A DNA stretch of 64,000 nucleotides. It comes from Povalibacter uvarum. GTDB taxonomy: Bacteria; Pseudomonadota; Gammaproteobacteria; Steroidobacterales; Steroidobacteraceae. A program made the position numbers and the translations under genes. Below are positions 9,151 to 18,856 of the stretch, piece after piece. A model generated the notes under the pieces. The model worked only from the letters and a program-made list of their open reading frames with translations. It did no database searches and was not told the origin of the DNA. The first letter of the stretch is position 1, and each line of letters starts with the position of its first letter. The stretch lies in the NCBI RefSeq assembly GCF_014202975.1, contig NZ_JACHHZ010000003.1:992001-1056000 (forward strand). The letters run 5' to 3'.

Positions 9151-10446
9151 CTATTCGTCTTCTTCTTCCGCGACTGATTGCACCGGCCGGCTGGCCGGAG
9201 AGGCGCTGCGCACCATCGGGACGGCATCGTCTTCTGTGTCCGGGATGACGCGGGTGCGTGAGAGACGCTCGTCGAAGTACATGATCTCGTGCTGGCCGAT
9301 CTGCACCACATCGCCGTCGTTGAGGATGCGTCGGCGCACGCGCTTCGAACGCACGTGGATGCCGTTGGTGCTGTTCAGGTCCTCGAGAACGCAGGTCTGT
9401 TGCGTCGTGATGATCTGCGCGTGATGCCGGCTGATGAACTTGCTGTCGATCTGCAGATCGTTGTCGCTCGTGCGGCCGATGATGAACCGGCCGACCGTCA
9501 GTTCCCGTTCGGCCACGGTGGCGCCGTTGACGCCGACCAGGATCCGGCCGAGCACGATGCGGCGTTCGCCCGTTGCATCGAGCGGCAGGGCAGGAGCGGC
9601 AGTGCCGAGCACGTGCAGTTTCACCGAGCGCTCCGCGTACTCGATCCACTGCATCTCATCGATCGCCGATCGCACGTCCTCGACTTTCACGACATCGCGA
9701 TCCTGTCCATATGCCGCCATCATCGACGTGTCGCACAGCGTGTTCACCAGGCGCGGAATGCCGCCGGTGTAGCGATAGATGAGCGGGTAGGTGTCCGCCT
9801 CGAAAATTTCGCGGCCCTGTGAGCCGGCCACTTCGAGACGGTGCTGGATGTAGGCGGCGGTATCGTTCTTCGACAGCGGCGTGAGATGGAAGCGCAGGCG
9901 GATACGCTGCGCGAGCTGCACGAGGCCCTGCGAATTCAGCTTGTCGTTCAGTTCGGGCTGGCCGGCGAGGATGATGCGCAGCACCTTCTCCTTCGTCGTC
10001 TCGATGCCCGAGAGCAGGCGGATTTCCTCCAGCACCTTGTTGGAGAGATTCTGCGCCTCATCGACGATGAGCAGGACGCGACGGCCGTTGGAGTACTGTT
10101 CGACGAGGAAATCGTTCAGCGTCGAGAGCAGCTCGGCCTTCTTCATCTTGAACGGCTGGAAGCCGAACTGGACCAGCACGCTCTGCAGGAATTCGAGCGC
10201 CGAGACCTGCGTCTGGTTGATCTGCGCGACGACCACGTCTTTCTCGAGCTCCTTGAGGAAGGTCTCGATGAGCGTCGTCTTGCCGGCGCCGATCTCTCCG
10301 GTGATCACGACGAAGCCGTCGGTGAACCAGATGGTCGATTCCATGTACGCCTTGGCGCGGGCGTGATGCTTCGACAGGTACAGGAACTGCGGATCCGGTG
10401 TCAGCCGGAACGGCAATTCATGCAGCTTGAACAATTCGAGGTACAT
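9151..10446 (-). CDS. ExeA-type AAA ATPase with C-terminal FHA domain
   Basis: This 431-residue protein joins an ExeA/GspA-like ATPase to a phosphothreonine-reading FHA domain. The Walker A motif GEIGAGKT is at residues 50-57, Walker B VLLIVDE at 124-130, and the FHA core GRTSDNDLQI...SRHH near 325-345. The tail is acidic. ExeA relatives bind peptidoglycan or drive assembly of secretion and polysaccharide machines, but the peptidoglycan-binding domain of ExeA is replaced here by FHA. It has its own promoter and no obvious operon partner. A role in a signalling-controlled envelope complex is inference. Confidence 0.85.
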   Translation of the reverse strand: MYLELFKLHELPFRLTPDPQFLYLSKHHARAKAYMESTIWFTDGFVVITGEIGAGKTTLIETFLKELEKDVVVAQINQTQVSALEFLQSVLVQFGFQPFKMKKAELLSTLNDFLVEQYSNGRRVLLIVDEAQNLSNKVLEEIRLLSGIETTKEKVLRIILAGQPELNDKLNSQGLVQLAQRIRLRFHLTPLSKNDTAAYIQHRLEVAGSQGREIFEADTYPLIYRYTGGIPRLVNTLCDTSMMAAYGQDRDVVKVEDVRSAIDEMQWIEYAERSVKLHVLGTAAPALPLDATGERRIVLGRILVGVNGATVAERELTVGRFIIGRTSDNDLQIDSKFISRHHAQIITTQQTCVLEDLNSTNGIHVRSKRVRRRILNDGDVVQIGQHEIMYFDERLSRTRVIPDTEDDAVPMVRSASPASRPVQSVAEEEDE

Positions 10447-10526
10447 GCGTCTCGCGGGCGGGTTTCAATGACTGCTGTCGGGGGTTGCTGGCGCCGGTGC
10501 CTTGGCCCGGACCGCAGGCGTCCGGC

Positions 10527-10555
10527 AGTGTACGGGCATCGGTTGCGCGATACAA
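10527..10555 (-). promoter_or_regulatory. Sigma-70 promoter of the ATPase-FHA gene
   Basis: On the minus strand TTGTAT (10550-10555), a 17-bp spacer and TACACT (10527-10532) form a good promoter about 80 bases upstream of the ATPase-FHA start. The -35 overlaps the T-tract of the purK terminator. Confidence 0.6.
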
Positions 10556-10573
10556 AAAACGGCCCGAAAGCCG
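10554..10573 (-). terminator. Rho-independent terminator after purK
   Basis: On the minus strand a CGGC...GCCG stem with a six-base loop is followed directly by six T residues. It lies about 95 bases downstream of the purK stop and closes the purE-purK unit. The stem is short. Confidence 0.6.
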
Positions 10574-10666
10574 CGTCCGGATGGGATCTGTGTCACGTTG
10601 CCGGCCCGCCGCGCCGATGGTCCTCGGACCAATGGTCCGCACACTATGGGGCTCGTCTATACGCGT

Positions 10667-11752
10667 TCAACTGGTCTTAAGTTTCATCAGGGAACGCAAT
10701 GCACGGTCGCGGGCGGCGGCGGAGGTCGCCGTCACGGTGCAATGGCCGATCTTGCGGTTGGGGCGCGGCTCCTTGCCATAACCATGGAAGTGCACGCCGG
10801 GCACCGTCAGCACGCTGGCGATGTCGGGCATCGTGCCGATGAAATTGAGCATGGCCGAATGGCCGATGGGTTCGGTGCTGCCCAGGGGCAGCCCGAGGAT
10901 GGCGCGAACGTGGTTCTCGAACTGGCTCGTCTGCGCGCCTTCGATCGTCCAGTGCCCGGAGTTGTGCACGCGGGGCGCCATTTCGTTGGCGATGAGCTTC
11001 CCACGGCGCACGAAGAACTCGATGGTGAGTACCCCCGCGTAGTCGAAGTGCTTCAGCAGCCGTTTCAGATACGTCTGGGCCTGCTTCTGCAACGAGGCGT
11101 TGGTGTACGGAGCCGTCGTGTATCGCAGGATGCCGGCGGAGTGGGTGTTCGCGGAAAGGGGATAGCAACGCATTTCGCCCTTCGTGCTGCGCACGCCGAT
11201 GATCGAGACTTCGCGACTGAAGTCGACGAAGCCTTCATAGATCAGCGGGACGGTGCCCAGTGCTGTCCAGGCCTTTTCGATGTCGGCGTCTTCGCGCAGG
11301 AAGTACTGGCCGCGGCCGTCATACCCCAGTCGACGCGTCTTCAGTACGCCGGGAATGCCGATGCGCTTCGCGGCGGCGCGAAGATCGTCGAGGCTGTCGA
11401 CTGCTGCGAACTGCGGTGTCGGGATCTTCAGCTTCCCGAAGAGGGTCTTCTCGTGCAGGCGGTCCTGCGAAGCACCGAGCGCATCGACAGGAGGCAGGAA
11501 GGGACGTTTCCGTGCGATCTCGCGTACCGCATCGACCGGGACGTTCTCCACGTCGAACGTGATGATGTCCACTTCTTCCGCGAGCCGCGCGAGCTGCACC
11601 GGATCATCGAAAGCACCCTGAAGGATGCGTCCCACCTGGGCGCCAGGTGCATCTTCGCTCTGGTCGAGGAACACGAACCGCTGACCGAGCGGATAGCCTG
11701 CCAGTGCCAGCATGCGTCCGAGCTGGCCGGCGCCGATGATGCCGATCTTCAT
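10667..11752 (-). CDS. purK: N5-carboxyaminoimidazole ribonucleotide synthase PurK
   Basis: PurK (361 residues) converts AIR, bicarbonate and ATP to N5-CAIR in purine synthesis. It begins with the [17 protein letters not shown] segment, contains the ATP-grasp fold with [12 protein letters not shown] near residues 140-151, and ends with the normal C-terminal substrate domain, including [19 protein letters not shown]. Length is usual. Its ATG overlaps the purE stop (ATGA), so the two are co-translated. Confidence 0.95.
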   Translation of the reverse strand: MKIGIIGAGQLGRMLALAGYPLGQRFVFLDQSEDAPGAQVGRILQGAFDDPVQLARLAEEVDIITFDVENVPVDAVREIARKRPFLPPVDALGASQDRLHEKTLFGKLKIPTPQFAAVDSLDDLRAAAKRIGIPGVLKTRRLGYDGRGQYFLREDADIEKAWTALGTVPLIYEGFVDFSREVSIIGVRSTKGEMRCYPLSANTHSAGILRYTTAPYTNASLQKQAQTYLKRLLKHFDYAGVLTIEFFVRRGKLIANEMAPRVHNSGHWTIEGAQTSQFENHVRAILGLPLGSTEPIGHSAMLNFIGTMPDIASVLTVPGVHFHGYGKEPRPNRKIGHCTVTATSAAARDRALRSLMKLKTS

Positions 11753-12252
11753 GACTGGCTGGACGTGACCGCGGGATCGGGGTGAGCGAGGACGCTTTCG
11801 GTCTGATCGCGGCGGAACTTGTCGAGGGCCTGCTGGATCGGCGGGTACTTGTTGGCCAGGATCGCGGCAGCGAGCAACGCGGCATTCGTCGCACCGGCTT
11901 GTCCGATCGCGAGCGTGCCCACGGGAATACCCGCCGGCATCTGGACGATCGACAGCAGGGAATCCATGCCATTCAGGGCTTTCGATTGGACGGGCACACC
12001 CAGCACCGGGAGCGTCGTCTTGGAGGAGGTCATGCCCGGCAGATGAGCGGCGCCGCCTGCACCCGCGATGATGACCTCGATACCGCGATCGCGAGCCGTG
12101 CTTGCGTATTCGAACAGCAGGTCGGGAGTGCGATGCGCGGAAACCACGCGCGTTTCATAAGTGACGCCGAGCTTGCGCAGCGTATCCGCCGCGGGCTGAA
12201 GCGTTTCCCAGTCCGACTTGGACCCCATGATGATGCCGACGAGAGGGTTCAT
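11749..12252 (-). CDS. purE: N5-carboxyaminoimidazole ribonucleotide mutase PurE
   Basis: PurE (167 residues) interconverts N5-CAIR and CAIR, using the PurK product. The signature GSKSDWE lies at residues 9-15, and the conserved SAHRTP and [11 protein letters not shown] segments follow. The ATG at 12252 fits the family; an upstream frame extension would be translated from repeat DNA and is rejected. It overlaps purK by four bases. The 215 bases upstream, before darP, contain the inverted heptad arms and REP copy B, so any promoter must lie in or before that structure. Confidence 0.95.
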   Translation of the reverse strand: MNPLVGIIMGSKSDWETLQPAADTLRKLGVTYETRVVSAHRTPDLLFEYASTARDRGIEVIIAGAGGAAHLPGMTSSKTTLPVLGVPVQSKALNGMDSLLSIVQMPAGIPVGTLAIGQAGATNAALLAAAILANKYPPIQQALDKFRRDQTESVLAHPDPAVTSSQS

Positions 12253-12274
12253 GGGCGCGGAGTGTACAAGAAGG

Positions 12275-12480
12275 GGATGGCGGATAGCGGATGGCGGATG
12301 GTCAGGGGCGCGCGATTCGGGGCAAGGAGGCAGTCCCCCGGGGCGCACGGGATGCCGGACGTTGTCCGGCAGGATGCTTCGCATGACGTCCGGCTAAAGC
12401 CGGACCCACAGAGTGACCAGCCTCCTTCCGCCCAGTCACCATCCGCTATCCGCTATCCGCTATCCGCTACCTGCTATCTA
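12275..12480. repeat. Heptad tandem repeat in inverted arms (GGATAGC type) enclosing a REP-like element
   Basis: The left arm has four units of GGATGGC/GGATAGC (12275-12301). The right arm has six complementary units (12439-12480). The arms can form a long stem of about 27 bp with a loop of roughly 135 bases that holds REP copy B. The right arm runs into darP and supplies its stop codon (12467-12469) and last codons. The structure lies in the darP-purE transcript. Confidence 0.85.
12355..12405. repeat. REP-like element, copy B (inverted relative to copy A)
   Basis: CCGGAC-GTT-GTCCGG (12355-12369), a GATGC-TTC-GCAT hairpin (12374-12384) and GTCCGGC-TAAA-GCCGGAC (12388-12405) mirror the element at 9097-9150 in reverse order. 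Loop bases differ while stems are kept, which suggests the folded structure is under selection or recently spread. Confidence 0.8.
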
Positions 12481-12979
12481 CTTCTCGCAGCTTGCGGAAC
12501 AGCTCGCGAGACGCGCGGGGCGGGAGTTTTTCGCGGTGCTCCCGGTTCGCCTGATCCGCCAGGGTGGTCAGTTCCGACAGGGCGGCGGGGTCGATCGGAT
12601 GTTCGCTTTCCTTCACGAACTGGTCCAGGGCCGGGCGGCCTTCGCGGACGATCCGGTCGCGCCATTGTTCGACGCGCCGGAAACGCATCGTCCCGGCCCG
12701 CTCCCGCTCACGCCGCAGCTGCATGGCCGCGCGAATCGGTTCGGCATCGATTTTCCGCATCAGCTTGCCGATGTACTGCTTCTGCCGATACAGACCGCCA
12801 TGCGCGGTGATGCGTCGAGCAAGCGTCACGGCATCGCGGAGGTTCTCCGGCAGTGGCAGCGCGTCGAATTCGCTCTGGGGCAGGTCGATCAGAGCTTCCC
12901 CCAATTCCTGGAGGTCGTCGCTCTGGCGCTTGCGCAGGCTCTTGCTGGGCGGCTCGTCCTGGTCGTCTAGATCGGTCAT
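12467..12979 (-). CDS. darP: Ribosome-associated protein DarP (YjgA, DUF615)
   Basis: This 170-residue helical, highly charged protein belongs to the YjgA/DarP family, which binds maturing 50S subunits and helps late assembly. The family opening PPSKSLRKRQSDDLQELGEAL is present, as are the QKQYIGKLMRK and RVEQWRDR segments. The usual neighbour pmbA is divergently transcribed next to it. The last codons (VDSR and stop) are encoded within the heptad repeat arm, so the C-terminus has been shaped by the repeat; rluF ends with a nearly identical VDSG. Confidence 0.9.
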   Translation of the reverse strand: MTDLDDQDEPPSKSLRKRQSDDLQELGEALIDLPQSEFDALPLPENLRDAVTLARRITAHGGLYRQKQYIGKLMRKIDAEPIRAAMQLRRERERAGTMRFRRVEQWRDRIVREGRPALDQFVKESEHPIDPAALSELTTLADQANREHREKLPPRASRELFRKLREVDSR

Positions 12980-13057
12980 GGGTGCGGAGAATAGTTCGCC
13001 GCACTGGATTGCAAAAGCGTCGGGATGCCGCGAGCACCCGCCTGATAAGATCGGCCC

Positions 13058-14428
13058 ATGTCCGAACGTACTTCCATAGCATCCTCAGGCCAGAATTCCG
13101 GCCAGGGCCCGGACCAGCGCGCCCTCGAATCACTCGTGCACCTGGCCATCGAAGAGGCGGGCCGCCTTGGCGCTACGGAGTCCGAGGCTGCTGTCAGCGT
13201 CGACACCGGGCTGTCAGTGACCGCCAGGTTGGGGGAAGTGGAAACGCTCGAGTACCAGCGCGATCGCGGCATGGGTGTCACCGTCTACCGCGGCAAGCGC
13301 AAGGGTTCGGCAAGCACCGCGGATCTGAGCGATCGCGCGATTCGCGAAACGGTCGCGAAGGCTTACAGCATCGCGGGATTCACTGCCGAAGACGACTGCG
13401 CCGGGTTGCCCGATCCAGACACTATCGCCCGCAATATTCCGGACCTCGATCTGAGTCACCCGTGGAGCATCGAACCCGATGCCGCGCGGGACATGGCGGT
13501 TGCGTGCGAAGCGGCAGCGCTGACTCTCGACAAGCGCATCACGAATTCCGAAGGCGCGAGCCTGTCGAGTCACCAGGGATTGCGCGTCTATGGCAATTCG
13601 CTGGGATTCGTCGGCGGCTATCCGAGCACGCTGCACAGCCTGAGCTGCGTGGTCATCGCGCAGGACAAGGACGAAATGCAGCGCGACTACTGGTACAGCT
13701 CGGTCCGCGACTGGCGCGACCTCGAGCAGGGTGACCACATCGGCAAGACAGCAGCGCAACGCGCGTTGCGCCGACTCAATGCGCGCAAGCCTGCGACGAC
13801 GAGTGCACCGGTGCTCTACGTGCCGGAGTTGGCGCGCGGGGTAATCGGGCATTTCCTCGGCGCGGTTCGCGGCGGCAGTCAGTATCGTCGTGCGTCGTTC
13901 CTGCTCGATGCAGCGGGTCAGCAGGTATTTCCGGACTGGATGAACATTTCCGAGCGTCCGCACATCCCGAAAGCGCTGGGCAGCGCACCGTTCGACAGCG
14001 AAGGTTGCACGACTCGCGATCGTGAGCTGGTCGCGAATGGAGTACTCGACGGGTACATCCTCGGTACCTATTCAGCGCGAAAGCTTGGGCTCAAGACCAC
14101 CGGTAACGCGGGTGGCGTGCACAACCTGATCGTCAGCCACGGCCCGGACGATTTTGCGACGCTGGTCCGCAAGATGGATCGCGGGCTCGTCGTCACGGAG
14201 CTGATGGGGCAGGGCGTGAACGGCGTTACAGGCGACTATTCGCGCGGCGCGGCCGGCTTCTGGGTCGAGAACGGCGCGATCGCGTATCCGGTCCACGAGT
14301 TGACCATCGCAGGCAATCTGAAGGACATGCTCCGCAATATCGTCGCAGTCGGCAGCGACGTCGACATGCGCGGCGGCGTCAGAACGGGATCGATCCTCGT
14401 GGAGCGGATGACGATCGCGGGAGAGTGA
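13058..14428 (+). CDS. pmbA: Metalloprotease-like protein PmbA (TldE)
   Basis: PmbA (456 residues) is the non-metal subunit that pairs with TldD; here tldD is at 7222-8718. The protein has the conserved N-terminal ETLEYQRDRGMGVTVYRG region and a C-terminal segment MGQGVNGVTGDYSRGAAGFW. No HExxxH site is present, as expected for TldE. The start ATG at 13058 lies divergent from darP with 78 bases between them, so both promoters must be in that short gap. Confidence 0.95.
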   Translation: MSERTSIASSGQNSGQGPDQRALESLVHLAIEEAGRLGATESEAAVSVDTGLSVTARLGEVETLEYQRDRGMGVTVYRGKRKGSASTADLSDRAIRETVAKAYSIAGFTAEDDCAGLPDPDTIARNIPDLDLSHPWSIEPDAARDMAVACEAAALTLDKRITNSEGASLSSHQGLRVYGNSLGFVGGYPSTLHSLSCVVIAQDKDEMQRDYWYSSVRDWRDLEQGDHIGKTAAQRALRRLNARKPATTSAPVLYVPELARGVIGHFLGAVRGGSQYRRASFLLDAAGQQVFPDWMNISERPHIPKALGSAPFDSEGCTTRDRELVANGVLDGYILGTYSARKLGLKTTGNAGGVHNLIVSHGPDDFATLVRKMDRGLVVTELMGQGVNGVTGDYSRGAAGFWVENGAIAYPVHELTIAGNLKDMLRNIVAVGSDVDMRGGVRTGSILVERMTIAGE

Positions 14429-14458
14429 GGCGCGAGAGCGGCGAATTCTTCCGTATCA

Positions 14459-15796
14459 TCAAGCTGTCTTGCCCGCTTTCTCGCTCTCGCTCTCGGTCAC
14501 CAGGTCCCGCACCGTCCGGTCCTTCAGGCTGTCGCGCAGCGCGGCCTCCGCGTGCTTAGCGGCTTGCACAGCGGGTGCGATATCGCGGATCCGGCTCAAC
14601 CGGGACCCTGACGTTTCGTAGCGGATCGCGTCGATCACGTCGCAGAGACTGATGCATGCGGGGTCGCGCGCCGGCAACCATGTGTCGTCTTCAGCGACGA
14701 CCAGCAACTGCTTCTGTTCCAGTGCATTCACGATAGGCCCCAGCGCAGCCCCGGGTAGTTCCAGGTGTTCCGCGAGACTGTTCGTGGTCCAGCGCGGTTT
14801 GGGTGTGCCGTAGTCCTGCACGATGAGATACATGATCGACAGAGCGACGCGTTCGCGAACGCTCGAGCTCAGCTTGATCTCGCCGCGACCGGGTCGCAGG
14901 TACTGCGGATTCTGGATATAGAACGCGAGCTGTGCGCCGAGCAGCAGAATGAGCCAGGACACGTAGATCCAGATCAGCGCGAGGATCACGATGGCGAAGC
15001 TCGCGTAGATGACCATCGTGCCGCCGGAGGATCGCACGAACGAGGCGAAGATCGCTCCCATCGCCACCCAGGCCAGGCCGCTGACCGCGCCTGCGATGAA
15101 TGCCGCTCTCAGCTTCACGCGCGTGTTCGGAATGAATCCATACACAAACGTGAAAGCGCCGATGACGAGTGCATACGGTGCCGCCCTGCCCAGCATGATG
15201 AGAATCCAGTCGAACGGCTGGTAGTGCGACAGCGTCGCCACGATCGAGCTCTTGCCCATGGAGCTGAGCAAGCCGACCGCGGCGACGATCACCGCGGGGC
15301 CGATCACCATCACGCTCAGGTACTCGCTGAACCTGCGGCCGAAGCTGCGTGGCTTGTCGACGCGCCAGACGAAGTTGAAGCTTTCCTCGATCTTCTGAAC
15401 CATCGAGATCACGGTGTAGATCAGGAAGATCAGGCCGATCGAGCCGAGCACTTCCCCGCGAACGTTCTCTACGAACTTCATTACCTGGTCGGTGATGTCA
15501 TAGGCCTTGTCGCCGAGGGGCTCCAGGAAGGTGTAGAGCACCGGTTCGAGTTCGCGATGGAAATTCAGGCCCTTCAACACCGAGAACGACAGTGCAACGA
15601 GGGGCACGACCGAGAGCAGGGTCGTGTAGACGAGGCTCATCGCGCGCAGCGTGATCATTTCGTCGCGCAGGATGTCGCGAATCAGCGCGTAGGCGTAACG
15701 CAGGACGCGTGAGAGCTGCCAGATCGGCTTGCCGATGACGGAGTCCGGCGGCTCGAAAAGCCATTGTTCGAGGCGTGCGGTGAGCGCGCTGATCAT
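14459..15796 (-). CDS. YihY/BrkB family inner membrane protein with C-terminal extension
   Basis: A 445-residue protein with about six hydrophobic helices in the first 300 residues and the YihY/BrkB landmarks: TLLSVVPLVALSFSVLKG near 60-77 and a late IYVSWLILLLGAQLAF helix. It is sometimes misannotated as ribonuclease BN. The C-terminal 130 residues resemble a winged-helix module (LAEHLELPGAALGPIVNALEQ), a form common in this family outside enterics. Transport or envelope function is unproven. It converges with pmbA; the 30-base gap has no clear terminator. Confidence 0.85.
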   Translation of the reverse strand: MISALTARLEQWLFEPPDSVIGKPIWQLSRVLRYAYALIRDILRDEMITLRAMSLVYTTLLSVVPLVALSFSVLKGLNFHRELEPVLYTFLEPLGDKAYDITDQVMKFVENVRGEVLGSIGLIFLIYTVISMVQKIEESFNFVWRVDKPRSFGRRFSEYLSVMVIGPAVIVAAVGLLSSMGKSSIVATLSHYQPFDWILIMLGRAAPYALVIGAFTFVYGFIPNTRVKLRAAFIAGAVSGLAWVAMGAIFASFVRSSGGTMVIYASFAIVILALIWIYVSWLILLLGAQLAFYIQNPQYLRPGRGEIKLSSSVRERVALSIMYLIVQDYGTPKPRWTTNSLAEHLELPGAALGPIVNALEQKQLLVVAEDDTWLPARDPACISLCDVIDAIRYETSGSRLSRIRDIAPAVQAAKHAEAALRDSLKDRTVRDLVTESESEKAGKTA

Positions 15797-15862
15797 GGTG
15801 TCAGCCTGACACGCTGGTCAGGAGCGGGCAAGCTGGGAAGTCACGGCCCGTCGTGAGAGCGA

Positions 15863-16993
15863 TCACTGCGATTCGAGCGTGAAGTAGAAGGTCGCTCCCT
15901 GATCGGGGTGCGCTTGTGCCCAGATGCGCCCGCCGTGCCGTGCGATGATTCTCTGCACGGTCACGAGACCGATGCCGGTGCCGGGAAATTGCGAGTCGGG
16001 ATGCAGCCGCTGAAACGGGCCGAAGAGTTTCGACGAGTATGCCATGTCGAAACCCACACCGTTGTCGCGTACGAAGTAGACGAGCCCACGCTCGCCGGGC
16101 TGCGAGCCGACGGTGATCTGCGCATGCGGGCTATGCGCTGTGTACTTCCATGCGTTGTCGAGCAGGTTCTCCATCGCGATCCTGAGCAAGCGCGTGTCGC
16201 CGTGAACATCCATGTCGGGCTGGATACGCAGATCGACTTGCCGTCCCTGATACCGATCGCGCACGTTTGTCGCTGCTTCGGACGCAATCTGGGTCAGGCT
16301 CGCGGCGCGCGGCACCAGTTCGCTGCGGCTGATGCGGGACAGGCTCAGCAGGTCATCGATGAGTGCCGACATGCGCAGGCTGGCATCGCGAATCCGGCGC
16401 AGGTAGTCGAGCGATTTTTCATCGAGGCCCGCAGGGGCGGTCTCCTGAAGGATCTGGCTGAAGCCCGACATGCTCCGCAACGGCGCCCGCAAGTCATGCG
16501 ACACGGCGTATGCGAACGCTTCGAGCTCACGATTCGCTGATTCGAGCTGCAGGGTCCGCGCGGCCACGCGTTGCTCGAGCTCGGCGTTCATGCGCCGGAC
16601 TTCGTTCTGCGAGTGAACCAGGGCGTGCGTCGAGACCTGCGATCTGCGTTCGTACTGTTTCAGCAGCAGGTAGATCATCACGGCCGAGCCGAAGACGAAC
16701 AGCCAGCCCTTGAACGTCTGCAGCCGCAGGATCAGATCAGGATCGAGGCGCATCCACACGAGGAGGCGATCGGTCAGGAAAATCCAGAGAACACCGACGG
16801 TGAGATACACGAGTGCCACGGTGCGTGGCATGTGCCTGAGACGGCGGGAAGGCGCCACGAGCGCGAGTTCGCGCGGGTCGGGAGTCGATTTCACCGAGCC
16901 TGTTTCGGTCACTTGCAGTCCTCTTCGGCCATGAACCGCATCGATGATCAGCCCGGGCGGCCCGCGATCCCGCGCACCGCCGTTCGAAATCAT
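15863..16993 (-). CDS. Membrane-bound sensor histidine kinase
   Basis: A 376-residue kinase with two membrane helices (about 59-81 and 94-111), a coiled-coil linker (125-160), a HisKA domain with phospho-acceptor His166 in [10 protein letters not shown], and an HATPase domain with Asn280 in the N box, Asp310 in RDNGVGF and a GTGIGL lid. The domain order resembles phytochrome-like or Bcy-type kinases without their sensor. No response regulator lies nearby, so it is an orphan. Its ATG overlaps the purC stop by four bases, which is an odd pairing. A GTG near residue 28 is an alternative start. Confidence 0.85.
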   Translation of the reverse strand: MISNGGARDRGPPGLIIDAVHGRRGLQVTETGSVKSTPDPRELALVAPSRRLRHMPRTVALVYLTVGVLWIFLTDRLLVWMRLDPDLILRLQTFKGWLFVFGSAVMIYLLLKQYERRSQVSTHALVHSQNEVRRMNAELEQRVAARTLQLESANRELEAFAYAVSHDLRAPLRSMSGFSQILQETAPAGLDEKSLDYLRRIRDASLRMSALIDDLLSLSRISRSELVPRAASLTQIASEAATNVRDRYQGRQVDLRIQPDMDVHGDTRLLRIAMENLLDNAWKYTAHSPHAQITVGSQPGERGLVYFVRDNGVGFDMAYSSKLFGPFQRLHPDSQFPGTGIGLVTVQRIIARHGGRIWAQAHPDQGATFYFTLESQ

Positions 16994-17889
16994 TCCGTCA
17001 GGCGGCGTAGCGCCTCGGCATATTTTTCGCTGGTCTTCGCGATGATCTGCGCCGGCAGCGACGGGCCCGGTGCGCGCTTGTTCCAGTCGAGCGTTTCGAG
17101 GTAGTCGCGCACGAACTGCTTGTCGAAGCTCGGCGGGCTGCTGCCGGGAGCATACGTGTCCATGGGCCAGAAGCGCGAGGAGTCGGGCGTCAGCGCCTCG
17201 TCGATCAGCGTGAGATGGCCTGCTTCGTCGACACCGAACTCGAACTTCGTATCGGCCATGATGATGCCGCGCTTGAGCGCGTGCTCGGCGGCGAAACCAT
17301 AAAGCGCGAGCGCGCTCGCGCGAATCTGTTCGGCGAGCCCGTTGCCTACCGTCGCGACGACTTTCTCGTAGCTGATGTTTTCGTCGTGCTGTCCCTGCGG
17401 CGCTTTGCTCGATGGTGTGAAGAGCGCCTGCGGCAGCTTGTCGGCCTGACGCAGTCCGTGCGGCAAAGTGATGCCGCAGACGATGCCGGTCTGCTGATAA
17501 TCCTTCCAGCCCGACCCGATGAGATAGCCGCGCACGACAGCTTCGATCGGCAGCGCCTTCAGCCTGCGGACGACCATGCTGCGATCGGCGATCAATGCAC
17601 GCTCGGCGGGATCCGGCACGGCACGCTCGAGGGGGAAATCCGTCAGGTGATTCGGGATGATGTGTCGCGTTTTGTCGAACCAGAAACGCGAGATGCGGGT
17701 CAGTACGCTGCCTTTGCCGGGAATGGGATCCGGCAGCACGACGTCGAACGCGCTCAGGCGGTCGGTCGTCACGATGAGCATGTGCTGATCGTCGACCGCG
17801 TAGATATCCCGCACCTTGCCCTGGTGAATTCGCTTCAGGCTCTTGAGGTTCGACTGGAGCAATGGCGGGGAAGCGGTTGTCGCGGACAT
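16990..17889 (-). CDS. purC: SAICAR synthase PurC
   Basis: PurC (299 residues) joins CAIR with aspartate using ATP to give SAICAR in purine synthesis. The opening [20 protein letters not shown], the [18 protein letters not shown] segment, and the DTKFEFGV and [15 protein letters not shown] motifs are all present. It is of the longer (about 300-residue) type. It shares four bases with the downstream histidine kinase gene. It is separated from purEK by about 5 kb. Confidence 0.95.
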   Translation of the reverse strand: MSATTASPPLLQSNLKSLKRIHQGKVRDIYAVDDQHMLIVTTDRLSAFDVVLPDPIPGKGSVLTRISRFWFDKTRHIIPNHLTDFPLERAVPDPAERALIADRSMVVRRLKALPIEAVVRGYLIGSGWKDYQQTGIVCGITLPHGLRQADKLPQALFTPSSKAPQGQHDENISYEKVVATVGNGLAEQIRASALALYGFAAEHALKRGIIMADTKFEFGVDEAGHLTLIDEALTPDSSRFWPMDTYAPGSSPPSFDKQFVRDYLETLDWNKRAPGPSLPAQIIAKTSEKYAEALRRLTE

Positions 17890-18045
17890 CTGGAAGCCTT
17901 GCGCGTGGACGTACCGTAAGAAATTCGCGGTCCTGGCGACCGGGCCGCTGCTACCATGACCGTGCCTGCAGCGGGCCCGCGATTGTCGCAGCGGCCCCGG
18001 ATGGCTTCAAGATTCATGGGATCGAACCCGAGGGCAGACGAGCGA

Positions 18046-18840
18046 ATGATGTGGCAGGGCAAGGCATTGGGAGCTGTGGTGGGCGTGTTCGCCGCAGGTC
18101 CGGTCGGTGCATTGTTCGGCACGTTCATCGGGCACTTGTTCGACGTGGAAGCCGAAACGAGGCTGCGCAGCGCGCGACCTCGGGAAGCGGCGCTGGGCGT
18201 GCAGGAGGCATTCTTTCGCGCGACCTTCCAGGCCATGGGGCGTGTCGCGAAGGCCGACGGACGCGTTTCGGAAGAAGAGATCCGCGCGGCCCGCGCCATG
18301 ATGAACGAGCTCAGGCTCGGCGAGCGCGAGATCCGCTTCGCCATCGAGTTGTTCAACGAAGGCAAGTCTCCCGAGTTTCCGCTCGAGACGGCCCTGCAGC
18401 AGCTGTATCGCGTCTGTCGCAATCGCCCCGACCTTTGCCGCATGTTCGTCCAGATCCAGTTGCAGGCTGCCCTGTGGGGCGGTGGGCTGAATCCTGCTGC
18501 GCGAAAAGTCCTGAGCCGGGTTTGCGAGGCGCTCGATGTCTCAGCGTACGAGCTCGTGCAGATGGAAGCGTTGCTGCGGATGCAGCAGTCGGCACATCAA
18601 GCGCACGACACACGCGCTGCCGCAGATCGGGTTGCGCAGGCTTATGAAGTGCTCGGTGTCGCGGCGAACGCCTCGGACTCGGAGGTCACAAAAGCCTATC
18701 GCCGTCTCATGAACCAGAATCATCCCGACAAACTGCACGCGAAGGGCCTGCCGGAGTCGATGATGAAGATGGCCGAGGAAAAGACCCGCCAGATCCGTGC
18801 AGCCTACGAAGTGCTGCGCGACGCGCGCGGAATGAAGTGA
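18046..18840 (+). CDS. djlA: Membrane co-chaperone DjlA
   Basis: DjlA-like protein of 264 residues with an N-terminal membrane helix (about 8-28, glycine-rich [13 protein letters not shown]), a central TerB-like helical domain, and a C-terminal J domain with HPD at about 226-228. It stimulates DnaK at the inner membrane. The ATG at 18046 matches the family's N-terminus (a tryptophan then G-K before the helix) and has GAGGGC upstream; another ATG follows at 18049. Starts at 17956 or 18016 are open but add a tail not seen in DjlA. It precedes rpe by 16 bases. Confidence 0.85.
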   Translation: MMWQGKALGAVVGVFAAGPVGALFGTFIGHLFDVEAETRLRSARPREAALGVQEAFFRATFQAMGRVAKADGRVSEEEIRAARAMMNELRLGEREIRFAIELFNEGKSPEFPLETALQQLYRVCRNRPDLCRMFVQIQLQAALWGGGLNPAARKVLSRVCEALDVSAYELVQMEALLRMQQSAHQAHDTRAAADRVAQAYEVLGVAANASDSEVTKAYRRLMNQNHPDKLHAKGLPESMMKMAEEKTRQIRAAYEVLRDARGMK

Positions 18841-18856
18841 GAGGAGAGTCGATCCC

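Noticed and set aside
12275-12480. CRISPR array
   Set aside because: Units are 7 bp with no spacers, arms are inverted, and no cas genes are nearby.
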